Shown here one piece after another: positions 17,098 to 25,963 of a stretch of 64,000 nt of DNA. This DNA is from Lacticaseibacillus kribbianus (GTDB lineage Bacteria; Bacillota; Bacilli; Lactobacillales; Lactobacillaceae): NCBI RefSeq assembly GCF_020180945.1, contig NZ_JAIPUL010000001.1, forward strand, positions 992,001-1,056,000, read 5' to 3'. The first letter of the stretch is position 1; each line of letters starts with the position of its first letter. A program made the translations under genes and the position numbers. The notes under the pieces were generated by a model that searched no databases, had not been told where the DNA came from, and saw only the letters and a program-made list of their open reading frames with translations.

Positions 17098-19249
17098 CGC
17101 GTGGTCCTTTCAGGTAAGTCATGAAGCGGTGGTTTTCGCGCCAGATCATGCCGACGTCGGCCGTGTTCAGCCAGGCGACGCCCGCCGCATCCAGCCGCGC
17201 CAGGGTCTCCGGGTTCGGGTGGCCGTAGCGGTTGTCCACCCCCGCCGAGATCAGCGCCGTCGTCGGGGTGATCTGTGCGAGGAAGGCAGCGCTGGTCGAG
17301 GTCTTGGAGCCGTGATGGCCGGCCTTGAGAATGTCGACGTCGAGGTTTTGTGGCATCAGCACGCTTTGCTCCACCGTCTCATCCGCGTCGCCGGTCAACA
17401 GCCAGCGCTCGTTGTCTATCTTACCATACACGACCAGCGAGTCCTGATTTTTGTCCGCCGTGCTGGAGGTGAGCGGCGACACCACCTCCAGCCGGATGGC
17501 GCCGACGGTCAGCGCGGCCCCGGCCTGCACCTGCACGGCCCGGTCCACCCTGGCTGCGACCGCTTGGATGCCGGCGTCCGTCGCGGCCGCCGGTGTGGTG
17601 TACAGCGTGGTCACCGGCATCAGGTCGGACAAAAGCGCCGCATCACCCATGTGATCGGCGTCGGGGTGGGTCAACAGCAGCGCGTCTAGGCGCGCGATGC
17701 CGCGCGCGTGCAGGTAGTTGACGATGGCGCGCTTGGCCGGCGGGTTGCTGCTGGTGCCAAACCCGCGCCCGCCCGTGTCGATCAAAAGCGTCCCCTGCTT
17801 GAACGGCGCCTCGATCAGGATCGCATCCCCCTGTCCGACGTCAAACATCGTGACCCGCCAGGCGGGATGGACGTTGGCGATCAGCCAGGCGACCCCGACC
17901 CACACCACAAGCGGCGCCCACCGCCTGCGGGCCAGCCCCACCAGCACGACGAGCACGCCAAGCACCGCCACCGCGGTCGGCAGCGCACCGAAGATCACCT
18001 GACCGGGCAGCCCGGACGCCGCCGTCAGCCCGCGCTCCCCGACTTCAATCAGGCGCTCAAGCCCCGCTGTCAGCTGCGGCTGCGGCCAGATGGTCACCAG
18101 CACCAAGGCCGGCATCAGGCCGAGCTCGAAGACCGGCATCAAAAGCCAGTTGAACCCCGCAGATAGCAGGTGGAAGCGAAAGGTCTGTGCGATCACCACC
18201 GGCGCGGAGGCCAGCGTCAGCCGCCACGCGGTGGTCAGGCGACTGCCCGGCGCCAGCATCAGCACCCCGCACAGCAGGTAGGTCAGCTGCCCGCCCATCG
18301 TGTGGAGCACGTACGGCTGCACGGCGAGGTTCAGCCCCAGCACCAGGCTGAAGCAGTCCAGCTGGGTCAGGTGCCAGTGCAGGCGTGCGTTCAAAAGCGC
18401 CACCAACCGCAGTCCGACCGCGCGGGTGATGCCGGCGCCCGGCGGAATCAGAATGAGAAGCGTCGGCAGGCCGCCGATCAGCGCCCAGTCCACCCCCTCC
18501 TTGGGCAGGCGCAGCCGGTCGGTCAGCGCGTACAGCGCCCCGATTAGCGCGAACAGGTGCAGCCCCGACACCGAAAACAGGTGCAGGATGCCCAGATCCG
18601 CAAAGGTCTGCCGCTGGGCGGCGAAGTCGGCGTCCATCTGGCCGAACAACAATCCCTTGGCGTACGCCTGCACCCGGTCCGGCAGCCGCCCCAACCGCAG
18701 CAGCAGCCGGGCGCGCAGCCCGGCCAGCCAGTCGATCGGGGTGCTGACGGCCAGCCGCTGCCACACCAGCGGCTGGGCAACGCTTTGGTAGGCCAGCCCC
18801 GACTGCTGCCAGGCGTAGGCCGCGTAGTCGAACTCGTACTGATTGCGCGCGCCGGTCAGCCGCTCCGGCGCCTTCGTCCAGGTCACGAGGCTCGGCGTCG
18901 TCAGGGTGCGCAGATCAGCGGCCTGCGCCGGCGTCACCGTGACGAAGCCGCTGATCGGCACGCCGTTGGCCGCGGTGCCAACATAACGCGCGGTGCCTTC
19001 GCTCAGCGTCCACCCCGTCGGCAGCACCCGCGCCGGACCGCTGGGCACCGGCGGGGTCGCGGTCCGGCGCATCGTCCAGCCCCCGAGCGCCAGGCCGAGG
19101 GCGGCCGCGATCGCCATTGCCGGCAGGGCGAAGCGCCACGCGCGCAGCAGCGCCCAGGCCAAAAGGAGCCCGCCCAGCCACCGCGGCCCGAGGCACAGCA
19201 GCAGGGCGCCGAGAAAGGCCGCCAGCCAAAACACGCCCTGCCGGTTCAT
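17084..19249 (-). CDS. comEC: DNA internalization protein ComEC/Rec2
   Basis: A 721-residue polytopic protein forming the channel for single-stranded transforming DNA. It has an N-terminal membrane pair and OB-like region, the Competence domain with the signature LHLFSVSGLHLFALIGALYA (about 232-251) and several helices, then a C-terminal metallo-beta-lactamase domain with LLTHPDADHMGD and KAGHHGSKTS, a candidate nuclease. All parts are intact and the length is standard, so the gene looks functional. It overlaps comEA by four bases and holA by 14, which implies coupled translation. Confidence 0.96.
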   Translation of the reverse strand: MNRQGVFWLAAFLGALLLCLGPRWLGGLLLAWALLRAWRFALPAMAIAAALGLALGGWTMRRTATPPVPSGPARVLPTGWTLSEGTARYVGTAANGVPISGFVTVTPAQAADLRTLTTPSLVTWTKAPERLTGARNQYEFDYAAYAWQQSGLAYQSVAQPLVWQRLAVSTPIDWLAGLRARLLLRLGRLPDRVQAYAKGLLFGQMDADFAAQRQTFADLGILHLFSVSGLHLFALIGALYALTDRLRLPKEGVDWALIGGLPTLLILIPPGAGITRAVGLRLVALLNARLHWHLTQLDCFSLVLGLNLAVQPYVLHTMGGQLTYLLCGVLMLAPGSRLTTAWRLTLASAPVVIAQTFRFHLLSAGFNWLLMPVFELGLMPALVLVTIWPQPQLTAGLERLIEVGERGLTAASGLPGQVIFGALPTAVAVLGVLVVLVGLARRRWAPLVVWVGVAWLIANVHPAWRVTMFDVGQGDAILIEAPFKQGTLLIDTGGRGFGTSSNPPAKRAIVNYLHARGIARLDALLLTHPDADHMGDAALLSDLMPVTTLYTTPAAATDAGIQAVAARVDRAVQVQAGAALTVGAIRLEVVSPLTSSTADKNQDSLVVYGKIDNERWLLTGDADETVEQSVLMPQNLDVDILKAGHHGSKTSTSAAFLAQITPTTALISAGVDNRYGHPNPETLARLDAAGVAWLNTADVGMIWRENHRFMTYLKGPRDASR

Positions 19250-19935
19250 GGCCCCACCGTGATGGACGACGCCAGGGCCGCGAAGGTTTTGTCGCCGATG
19301 CCGCTGACGTTCTTGAGGTCCTCGATCTGCTTGAAGCCGCCGTTCTCCTCCCGGTAGGCGATGATGTCCGCGGCCTTCTTGGGCCCGATGCCGGACAGCG
19401 TCTCAAGCTCCGCCTCCGTTGCGGTGTTCAAGTTGACCAGGGCCGATTCGGCACTCGCGCTCCCCGCGGCACTGCCGGCAGCACCCGCGGCGGCCGTGGC
19501 AGGCGGTGGTGCCTCGCCAATCGCGGGGATGTGCAGGCTCTCCTCATCGACCGCGACCTTGGCAAGGTTCACCTGCGTCACGTCGGCCTTGGCCGTCAAA
19601 CCTCCCGCCGCCTTCACCACCGCGTCCCAGCGCGTGGTGCCGGTGATCGGGTACAGGCCGGGGTGCACCACCTCCCCGGTCAGGTAGACGTAGCCAGGCT
19701 TGGCCGAGGACTCGCTGACCGCCCCGCTCACCGCGCCGGCCGCGCTGCCGCCCGCGGCACCGGCCGTGGTCGCCGTCCCACTGCCCGCCCCGGCCACTGC
19801 ACTACTGCTTTCCGCCGCGCCGGAGTCCGCCGGCACCACCGGCGCGCGGCTTTGCCACCACCAAAACGCGAGCCCCGCCACGACCAACAGGGGCACATAC
19901 CAGTAGTCGCGCGCCCATTGCTTCACCTGCAGCAT
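19246..19935 (-). CDS. comEA: Competence DNA receptor ComEA
   Basis: A 229-residue membrane-anchored DNA-binding protein. It has an N-terminal hydrophobic helix (YVPLLVVAGLAFWWW), a long low-complexity Ala/Gly/Ser linker, an SLBB-type domain (YVYLTGEVVHPGLYPI), a second Ala-rich linker and a C-terminal helix-hairpin-helix pair (LETLSGIGPKKAADI, LKNVSGIGDKTF) that binds DNA. Start 19935 is preceded by AGGAGGTGAGGGCG; GTG 19944 overlaps the ribosome site. A terminator lies 40 bases upstream, separating it from sepM; no clear promoter remains in between. Confidence 0.93.
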   Translation of the reverse strand: MLQVKQWARDYWYVPLLVVAGLAFWWWQSRAPVVPADSGAAESSSAVAGAGSGTATTAGAAGGSAAGAVSGAVSESSAKPGYVYLTGEVVHPGLYPITGTTRWDAVVKAAGGLTAKADVTQVNLAKVAVDEESLHIPAIGEAPPPATAAAGAAGSAAGSASAESALVNLNTATEAELETLSGIGPKKAADIIAYREENGGFKQIEDLKNVSGIGDKTFAALASSITVGP

Positions 19936-19975
19936 CGCCCTCACCTCCTGTCTAGGAGATTACGCGAACGGCCAC

Positions 19976-20006
19976 AAAAAAACCGGCCGAGGAATCCTCG
20001 GTCGGG
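19976..20006 (-). terminator. Rho-independent terminator after the SepM-like gene
   Basis: On the minus strand CCGACCGAGG pairs with CCTCGGCCGG, followed by TTTTTTT. It stands between the protease gene and comEA. Confidence 0.92.
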
Positions 20007-20012
20007 TGGTCG

Positions 20013-21053
20013 TCAGCGGCTGGTCAGGTAGGTCACCGCGTCTTCGAGGTGGCGCACCGGCACCACTACCATCTTGCTGTTGATCGTCTTGGCGGCCTTT
20101 TTGGCCACGGCGTAGTTGTTTTGGTAGCCGGGGTCGGCCTTGAGAATCGCCTTGGTGGCCGGCTGGTCCGGGGCAAAGAAGACCTTGGCGCCTTCCTTGT
20201 CGGCCATCACCACCTTCTTGTCGATGCCGCCGATCTGGCCGACGGTGCCGTCCGCGGCGATGGTGCCGGTGCCCGCGATGTTTTGCCCCTTGCGCAGCTC
20301 TTGGTGCGTGATCAGCGTGTAGGTCTCAAGCGCAAACATCAGCCCGGCGCTCGGGCCGCCAATCTGGCCGGCGTCGATGGTCACCTTGGGCGTGGTGGTG
20401 ACGGTGGTGTGCTCCGTCAAGGTGATGCCGATGCCCGCGCGGCTGGTGCCTGGCAGGCGCATCAGCTTGGCCGATGCCTGGTGGCTTTGGCCGTCTCTCA
20501 GGTAGGTCAGCGTGATGGTGCTGCCGACCTTGCGCGCCTTGATGGCCGTGACGTACTGATCGGCGGTCTCGTAGTGCTTGCCGTCAAGCGCGGTGATGGT
20601 GTCGCCGAGCTTGAGTTTGCCGCGAAACGGCGAGTCTTTGAGCAGCGACATCACGTAGATGCCCAGGTGATTGACGGTCGCCTTTTTCCCCGCCTGGGCG
20701 AAGGCCGCCTGAATCGCGTTGTTGCCCGCGCTTTGGATGTCGTACTGCTGCATCAGCTGGTACTCGGCGCTTGAGTCCTGGCCCATCAGCTCGGTTTTGC
20801 TCATGGTCTCCGAGAAGGGCTGGAACTTGCTCCACAACAGCACCGCAGGCGAGGCCGGGCCGATGATGCCGACCGTGGTCAGCATGTAGCTGCCCGCCTC
20901 GCGGTCCTTGATGCCCGCAACCTTGACGTAGGGCTTCAAAGACTCCGCGGAGCCCGGCACCTCGACGTACTGGTTGGTGGGCACGAACAGGAAGGCCAGC
21001 ACAAGGGCGACGACCAGGCCGAGGCCCAGCCAGCGGCGCCGACGCTTACTCAT
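20013..21053 (-). CDS. PDZ and Lon-type (S16) membrane protease, SepM/YlbL family
   Basis: A 346-residue protein with an N-terminal membrane anchor after a very basic MSKRRRRW start, a PDZ domain (SPFRGKLKLGDTITALDGK) and a C-terminal Lon-type peptidase domain with the Ser in QIGGPSAGL and the Lys in GIDKKVVMAD. Family members cut extracytoplasmic peptides: SepM in Streptococcus mutans matures the competence pheromone, and YlbL in Bacillus acts in DNA-damage checkpoint recovery. ATG 21053 lies within the coaD 3' end, showing coupling; an in-frame GTG at 21062 is possible. Confidence 0.9.
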   Translation of the reverse strand: MSKRRRRWLGLGLVVALVLAFLFVPTNQYVEVPGSAESLKPYVKVAGIKDREAGSYMLTTVGIIGPASPAVLLWSKFQPFSETMSKTELMGQDSSAEYQLMQQYDIQSAGNNAIQAAFAQAGKKATVNHLGIYVMSLLKDSPFRGKLKLGDTITALDGKHYETADQYVTAIKARKVGSTITLTYLRDGQSHQASAKLMRLPGTSRAGIGITLTEHTTVTTTPKVTIDAGQIGGPSAGLMFALETYTLITHQELRKGQNIAGTGTIAADGTVGQIGGIDKKVVMADKEGAKVFFAPDQPATKAILKADPGYQNNYAVAKKAAKTINSKMVVVPVRHLEDAVTYLTSR

Positions 21054-21543
21054 GGCGCTCACTTCCCAACTTGGCCTTCAAGGCGGCGTCGACGTTGGCC
21101 GGCACCAGCGCGGAGACGTCGCCGCCGAACGTTGCGACCTCCTTGATCAGGCTGGAGGAGATGAAGCGGTAGCGCTTGTCCCCGAAGAGCAGCACCGTCT
21201 CGATCTCGGGCGCGAGGTTCGCGTTCATGTCCGCGATGCCGCTTTCGTAGTTGTAATCCGCCGTGTTGCGCACGCCGCGGATCAGCGCCGTGGCACCGAT
21301 CGACTCGGCGTAGGCCACCGTCAGCATCGCCGGCTGCGTCACCACCCGGACGTTCGGGAGGTCTTGGGTCGCGTCTTGAATCAGCGTCAGCTTCTCCTCT
21401 GCCGTGAACAGCGCGCGCTTGTTCGTGTTGGTCATCGCCGCGATCACGACCTCATCGAACAGCTTGCTGGCGCGCCGCACCGTATCGAGGTGGCCGTTGG
21501 TGAAGGGGTCAAAACTGCCGGGAAACAATGCGATTCTTGCCAT
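21046..21543 (-). CDS. coaD: Phosphopantetheine adenylyltransferase
   Basis: A 165-residue CoaD, which joins 4'-phosphopantetheine to AMP from ATP in coenzyme A synthesis. The nucleotidyltransferase motif appears as FPGSFDPFTNGHLD (T/HxGH), with RGVRNTADYNYE in the middle and ISSSLIKEVATFGGDVS at the end, all typical. It begins three bases after the rsmD stop and overlaps the protease gene, as in the conserved rsmD-coaD-sepM order. Confidence 0.97.
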   Translation of the reverse strand: MARIALFPGSFDPFTNGHLDTVRRASKLFDEVVIAAMTNTNKRALFTAEEKLTLIQDATQDLPNVRVVTQPAMLTVAYAESIGATALIRGVRNTADYNYESGIADMNANLAPEIETVLLFGDKRYRFISSSLIKEVATFGGDVSALVPANVDAALKAKLGSERHE

Positions 21544-21546
21544 GAG

Positions 21547-22101
21547 TTACTCGCCTCGCTCTAGAATTAGCACCTGCGCCACGCCGTACTTCTGCAGGCG
21601 CAGCTGGTTGTAACCCGGAATCGCCTCCGGGTAGTCGACGTCCAGACCGGTTTCAAGCAGCACGCGACCGCCCGGGGCGATCAGGTCCAGCTCTAGGAAG
21701 GCCGCCAGCTGCGCCAGCACCTCCTGCTTGGCGTACGGCGGGTCCGCCATGATCAGGTCAAACTGCGCGTGCGCCGCCCCCAGCTGCGTCAGGGCGCGGT
21801 CCACCGGCGCCTTGAGCACCGTGAAGCGCTCGGGCGCGCGGGTCAACGCGATGTTGGCCCGGATGGTTTTGATCGCCGCGAACTGCTTGTCGACCAGCGT
21901 CGCGTGGGCCATCCCCCGGGACACCGCCTCGATGCCCAGCGCCCCGGTGCCGGCGTAAAGGTCGAGCGCGGCGCCGCCTCCGAACTGCTGGCCGAGCATG
22001 TTGAACATCGATTCCTTGACCTTGTCGGCGGTCGGCCGGGTCTGATCCCCCGGCACCGCGCTGAGTTTGCGGCCGCGGAACTCACCGCTAATGACGCGCA
22101 T
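21547..22101 (-). CDS. rsmD: 16S rRNA (guanine-966-N2)-methyltransferase
   Basis: A 184-residue SAM-dependent methyltransferase. The N-terminus MRVISGEFRGRKL, the binding loop LDLYAGTGALGIEAVSRG and the catalytic MADPPYAK (DPPY motif for N2/N6 methylation) identify RsmD. Start 22101 has AAAGGAGG upstream; the longer frame begins within ylbG. It overlaps ylbG by 14 bases and directly precedes coaD. Confidence 0.96.
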   Translation of the reverse strand: MRVISGEFRGRKLSAVPGDQTRPTADKVKESMFNMLGQQFGGGAALDLYAGTGALGIEAVSRGMAHATLVDKQFAAIKTIRANIALTRAPERFTVLKAPVDRALTQLGAAHAQFDLIMADPPYAKQEVLAQLAAFLELDLIAPGGRVLLETGLDVDYPEAIPGYNQLRLQKYGVAQVLILERGE

Positions 22102-22396
22102 GGGAACCTCCTTTGGGGGCATCGTCGTCCTCGTCGTCTTCAACGGCGGCGAAGCTCGCGTGCCCGCCGTACTCGGTGCGCAGCGCGGCCTGAGGCGACA
22201 CCGTCACGCTTTTGACGAACCGAAGCTTCTCGACTTGGGCGATGGTGTCTGCCATCTTGTCTTCATCTAGGTACAGGTACACGTACTTCATGCGCTTGGA
22301 CACGTACAAAACCGTGCCGAAGTGCCGCAGCGCCTTGATCTGCTTGAGCGAGTACACCCAAACCACCAGGCCCTGCCGAGCGGTGACATCGAGCAT
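22088..22396 (-). CDS. ylbG: YlbG family protein (DUF2129)
   Basis: A 102-residue cytoplasmic protein of the conserved YlbG family, whose function is not established. Characteristic stretches are GLVVWVYSLKQIKALRHFG and MKYVYLYLDED. An acidic run (AAVEDDEDDDAPK) forms the tail. Start 22396 has AAAGGAGT upstream. The ylbG-rsmD-coaD order is widely kept in Bacilli, so it probably belongs to the same transcript. Confidence 0.92.
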   Translation of the reverse strand: MLDVTARQGLVVWVYSLKQIKALRHFGTVLYVSKRMKYVYLYLDEDKMADTIAQVEKLRFVKSVTVSPQAALRTEYGGHASFAAVEDDEDDDAPKGGSHARH

Positions 22397-22419
22397 TGGA
22401 AAAACTCCTTTCAGAGGGT

Positions 22420-22525
22420 GAAGAAGCGCGGGCTTAGGCAATCGGCCAGCGTAAGGCTGGGCAGTGGGCCGCACTTTGGCCCGAGTGCCGGCGCGTAGCT
22501 AGACGCACCCGCGTTGCGCGTTGGC
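22420..22525 (+). repeat. Dispersed hairpin repeat, single degenerate unit
   Basis: One unit lies between the pyc stop and ylbG. The core GGGCC-GCACTTT-GGCCC is exact and is flanked by GGCA and TGCC. The CTTAGGCAATCGGCCAGCGTAAG left arm and GCGCGTAGCTAGACG right arm are recognisable but have lost much of their pairing. It ends three bases after the pyc stop and is inverted relative to pyc transcription, unlike the copies at tuf and rpsO. Confidence 0.8.
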
Positions 22526-22528
22526 CCC

Positions 22529-25500
22529 CTACCCCTGGCTTGCGGGCTTGAGCGTCGCCAGCAGCGTCTGGCTTTGCACTAGGTCGCCTTCCGCGACGTA
22601 AAGGTGGGTCACGGTGCCGGCGAACGGCGCGTGCACCGTAGTTTCCATCTTCATCGCCTCGGTGGTGAACAGCGCGTCGCCCTCTCGAACCGCCTGGCCC
22701 ACCGACACGGCGACGGTCAGGATGCGACCGCCCATCGGTGCCGGAATCTGGTTTTTGTCGGTCGGCTCGGCCAGCTGGGCGCCGGTCGTGGTGTGCTTGG
22801 CCGCCGCATCCTTGACCTGCACCTCGCGCTTTTGGCCGTTGACGGTGAAGTACAGCGTGCGCAGGCCGGCCGCGTCGGGCTCGCCGATCGCGTCCAGCTG
22901 CATGATGTAGGTGGTGCCCGGCGCCACGGCAACGCTGACGCGCTCGCCGATGCGCATGCCCTGGAAGTAGGTCGGGCTGTCCAGGCGGGTGACCGGGCCG
23001 TACAGGGCCTGGTTCTTCAGGTAGCCGGCGAACACCTCCGGGTACAGGATTGCGGAGAGCACCTGCTCCTCCGTCGGGTGCGCGAGGCCGGAAGTCTTCA
23101 GCTGTTCCCGGACCGCAGTGAAATCAACCGGCTCGGCCAGGCTGCCCGGCCGCACGGTCAGGGGCGTCTGGCCCTTGATAATCTTGGCCTGCAACAGCTT
23201 AGGGAAGCCGCCGACCGGCTGGCCGAGGTCGCCCTTGAAGAAGGCGACGACGGACTCCGGAAAGTCCAGCTGCTCGCCGTGATCCAGGACGTCCGCGGTG
23301 GTCAGCTCGTTTTGCAACAGGTAGAGGGCCATGTCGCCGACCACCTTGGACGACGGTGTAACCTTGACGATGTCGCCGAACAGGGCGTTAACGTCCTGGT
23401 ACATGCGCTTGACCGCCTCGAAGTCGGTCAGGCCCATCCCCTTGGCCTGCTGCTGCAGGTTGGAGTACTGGCCACCTGGCATCTGCACGGCGTAGATGTC
23501 GGTCAGCGGGCCGGTCACGTTGTTGGCAAAATCGGCGTAGTACGGCCGAATCGCCTGGAAGTACTGGTTCAGGTGCTCGGCGTGGTCGATGTCGAGCTGT
23601 GGCTGGCGCGGCGAGCCCTCCAGCGCGTAGTACAGGCTTTCCATCGACGGCTGGCTTGTGGTGCCGGACATCGCCGACTGGGCGACATCGACCACGTCGA
23701 CGCCGGCGCGCACCGCGGCCACGTAAGTCGCGATGCCGTTACCGGTGGTGTCGTGGGTGTGCAGGTGCAGCGGCACGTCGACGGCGTCCTTGAGCGCAGC
23801 CACCAGGGCGTACGCGGCCTGGGGTTTGAGCAGCCCGGCCATGTCCTTGATCGCCAGGATGTCGGCGCCGGCAGCGACCAACTCGCGCGCCAGGTTGACG
23901 TAGTACGGCAGGTTGTACTTGGGGTGCGCGTCGCCCAGGATGTCGCCGGTGTAGCACATCGTCCCCTCGGCCAGCTTGCCGGTCGCCTTGACCGCGTCGA
24001 TCGAGTGGGTCAGCTGCGGCACCCAGTTGAGGGAGTCGAAAATGCGGAAGACGTCGATGCCGTTTTTCGCCGCCGTGGCGATGAACTGGCGAATCACGTT
24101 GTCCGGGTAGTTCTTGTAGCCGACGGCGTTGCTGCCGCGAAACAGCATCTGCAGCAGCGTGTTGGGCATCGCCTGCCTGAGCGCCTGCAGCCGGCGCCAC
24201 GGGTCCTCGTTGAGGAAGCGGTAGGCGACATCGAAGGTCGCGCCGCCCCACATCTCCATGGAAAACAGGTCGGGCAGCGCGTTGTGCATGTCCGGCGCCA
24301 CGCGCAGCATGTCGCGCGTGCGCATCCGGGTGGCAAACAGGCTCTGGTGCGCGTCGCGGAAGGTGGTGTCGGTCAAGAGCACGCGGTCTTGGTCCTTCAT
24401 CCAGGCCGTGACCGCCCGCGGACCACCGTTGGCCAGCAGCTCGACCAGGTTGGTCTTGGGCGCCGTCTGCGGGAACTGCAGGCGGTACTGCCAGTCCGGG
24501 TAGTACTTTTGGGCGTGGCGCTCGAGCCCCGGGAAGCCGTTGACCGTGATCTCGCCGACGTAGGCCATCAGCTGATCGGTCTTGGCGACCTGCGGCTTGA
24601 GCCTGAACAAGGACGGCGTCTGGTCGATGAACGTGGTCTCGGCCAGCCCCTCCCGGAAGGTCGGCGCGTTGAGCACGTTGACCAGGAACGGCAGGTTGGT
24701 TTTGACCCCGCTGATGCGGAACTCGCCGAGCGCCCGCAGCATCTTGCGCACCGCGCCGGCGAAGGTCGCCGAGTGCACGGAGGTTTTCACCAGAAGCGAG
24801 TCGTAGTACGGGCTGACCACGGCGCCGGCGTACGCGTTGCCGACGTCCAGCCGCACCCCGTAGCCGCCCGGGCTGCGGTAGGTCTTGATGGTGCCGGTGT
24901 CGGGCATGAAGCCGTTGGCCGGGTCCTCGGTGGTGATGCGGCACTGAATCGCCGCGCCGCGCCAGGTCAAATCGGCCTGCTGCGGCAGGCCCAGGTCCTT
25001 GAACAGGTCGGCACCGGCCGCCACGCGCAGCTGGCTTTGGACGATGTCGACGTCCGTGATCAGCTCGGTGATGGTGTGCTCGACCTGCACGCGCGGGTTG
25101 ACCTCGATGAAGTAGAAGTTGTCCCCCTCGACCAGAAACTCGACCGTGCCGGCGTTCTCGTAGCCGACGCTTGTCATCAGGGCCACCGCCGCGTCGCAGA
25201 TGCGTTGGCGCAGGGCCAAGTCGAGACCGACGGCCGGTGCAATTTCAATCACCTTTTGGTTGCGGCGCTGCACGGAGCAGTCGCGCTCGAACAGGTGCAG
25301 CAGGTGGCCGTGCCAGTCGCCGAGCACCTGCACCTCGATGTGCTTGGCGCTTGGAATGTATTTTTCCACGTACATGCGGCCGTCGCCGAAGCTGGCCTTG
25401 GCCTCGTTCACCGCGTTCTGGTAGACGGCGCGCAGCTCGGCCTCGGAGTGCACGATACGCATCCCCTTGCCGCCGCCGCCGCTGGCCGCCTTGAGCATGA

Positions 25501-25963
25501 CCGGAAACCCGTGGGTCTTTGTGAAGGCGAGGATCTCGTCAAAGTCTTCCGTCGGCTCTGGGGTGCCTGGAATCGTGGCCAGCCCCGCGGCGTGCGCCGC
25601 CTTTTTGGCCGCGACCTTGTCGCCGAACATGTCGAGCAGCTCGGGGCGCGGGCCGACGAAGGTCAGCCCCGCCGCCGCGACCTTGCGCGCGAACGTCGCG
25701 TTCTCCGACAGCAGGCCGTAACCGGGGTGAATCGCGTCCGCGCCGCTTTGAAGCGCGATGCGGATGATGTCGTCCATGTCGAGGTACGCCGCGATCGGCG
25801 CCTTGCCCGCGCCGACCTGGTAGCTCTCCTGCGCCTTGAAGCGGTGGATGGCCAGCTCGTCTTCGGCGGCAAAAATGCCGACGGTGGCGAGCCCAAGCTC
25901 CGTGGCCGCGCGGAAAATCCGCACGGCAATCTCCCCGCGGTTGGCAACCAATACTTTACGCAT
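22529..25963 (-). CDS. pyc: Pyruvate carboxylase
   Basis: A 1144-residue biotin enzyme that makes oxaloacetate from pyruvate, bicarbonate and ATP. In order: biotin carboxylase (about 1-455; MRKVLVANRGEIAVRIFRA, MLKAASGGGGKGMR ATP loop, VNPRVQVEHT), the carboxyltransferase barrel (about 530-800; TTFRDAHQS with metal ligands, LHTHDTTGNG), the allosteric/tetramer domain, and a C-terminal biotinyl domain with the lysine in TEAMKMETT. Length is standard. Start 25963 lies just inside the end of ftsW, the usual neighbour in lactobacilli. In these bacteria oxaloacetate feeds aspartate and thus c-di-AMP-sensitive metabolism; regulation is not visible here. Confidence 0.98.
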   Translation of the reverse strand: MRKVLVANRGEIAVRIFRAATELGLATVGIFAAEDELAIHRFKAQESYQVGAGKAPIAAYLDMDDIIRIALQSGADAIHPGYGLLSENATFARKVAAAGLTFVGPRPELLDMFGDKVAAKKAAHAAGLATIPGTPEPTEDFDEILAFTKTHGFPVMLKAASGGGGKGMRIVHSEAELRAVYQNAVNEAKASFGDGRMYVEKYIPSAKHIEVQVLGDWHGHLLHLFERDCSVQRRNQKVIEIAPAVGLDLALRQRICDAAVALMTSVGYENAGTVEFLVEGDNFYFIEVNPRVQVEHTITELITDVDIVQSQLRVAAGADLFKDLGLPQQADLTWRGAAIQCRITTEDPANGFMPDTGTIKTYRSPGGYGVRLDVGNAYAGAVVSPYYDSLLVKTSVHSATFAGAVRKMLRALGEFRISGVKTNLPFLVNVLNAPTFREGLAETTFIDQTPSLFRLKPQVAKTDQLMAYVGEITVNGFPGLERHAQKYYPDWQYRLQFPQTAPKTNLVELLANGGPRAVTAWMKDQDRVLLTDTTFRDAHQSLFATRMRTRDMLRVAPDMHNALPDLFSMEMWGGATFDVAYRFLNEDPWRRLQALRQAMPNTLLQMLFRGSNAVGYKNYPDNVIRQFIATAAKNGIDVFRIFDSLNWVPQLTHSIDAVKATGKLAEGTMCYTGDILGDAHPKYNLPYYVNLARELVAAGADILAIKDMAGLLKPQAAYALVAALKDAVDVPLHLHTHDTTGNGIATYVAAVRAGVDVVDVAQSAMSGTTSQPSMESLYYALEGSPRQPQLDIDHAEHLNQYFQAIRPYYADFANNVTGPLTDIYAVQMPGGQYSNLQQQAKGMGLTDFEAVKRMYQDVNALFGDIVKVTPSSKVVGDMALYLLQNELTTADVLDHGEQLDFPESVVAFFKGDLGQPVGGFPKLLQAKIIKGQTPLTVRPGSLAEPVDFTAVREQLKTSGLAHPTEEQVLSAILYPEVFAGYLKNQALYGPVTRLDSPTYFQGMRIGERVSVAVAPGTTYIMQLDAIGEPDAAGLRTLYFTVNGQKREVQVKDAAAKHTTTGAQLAEPTDKNQIPAPMGGRILTVAVSVGQAVREGDALFTTEAMKMETTVHAPFAGTVTHLYVAEGDLVQSQTLLATLKPASQG

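Noticed and set aside
19936-19975. Competence sigma-factor (com box) promoter before comEA
   Set aside because: No sequence close to the streptococcal TACGAATA element could be found; weak similarity was not enough to claim it.
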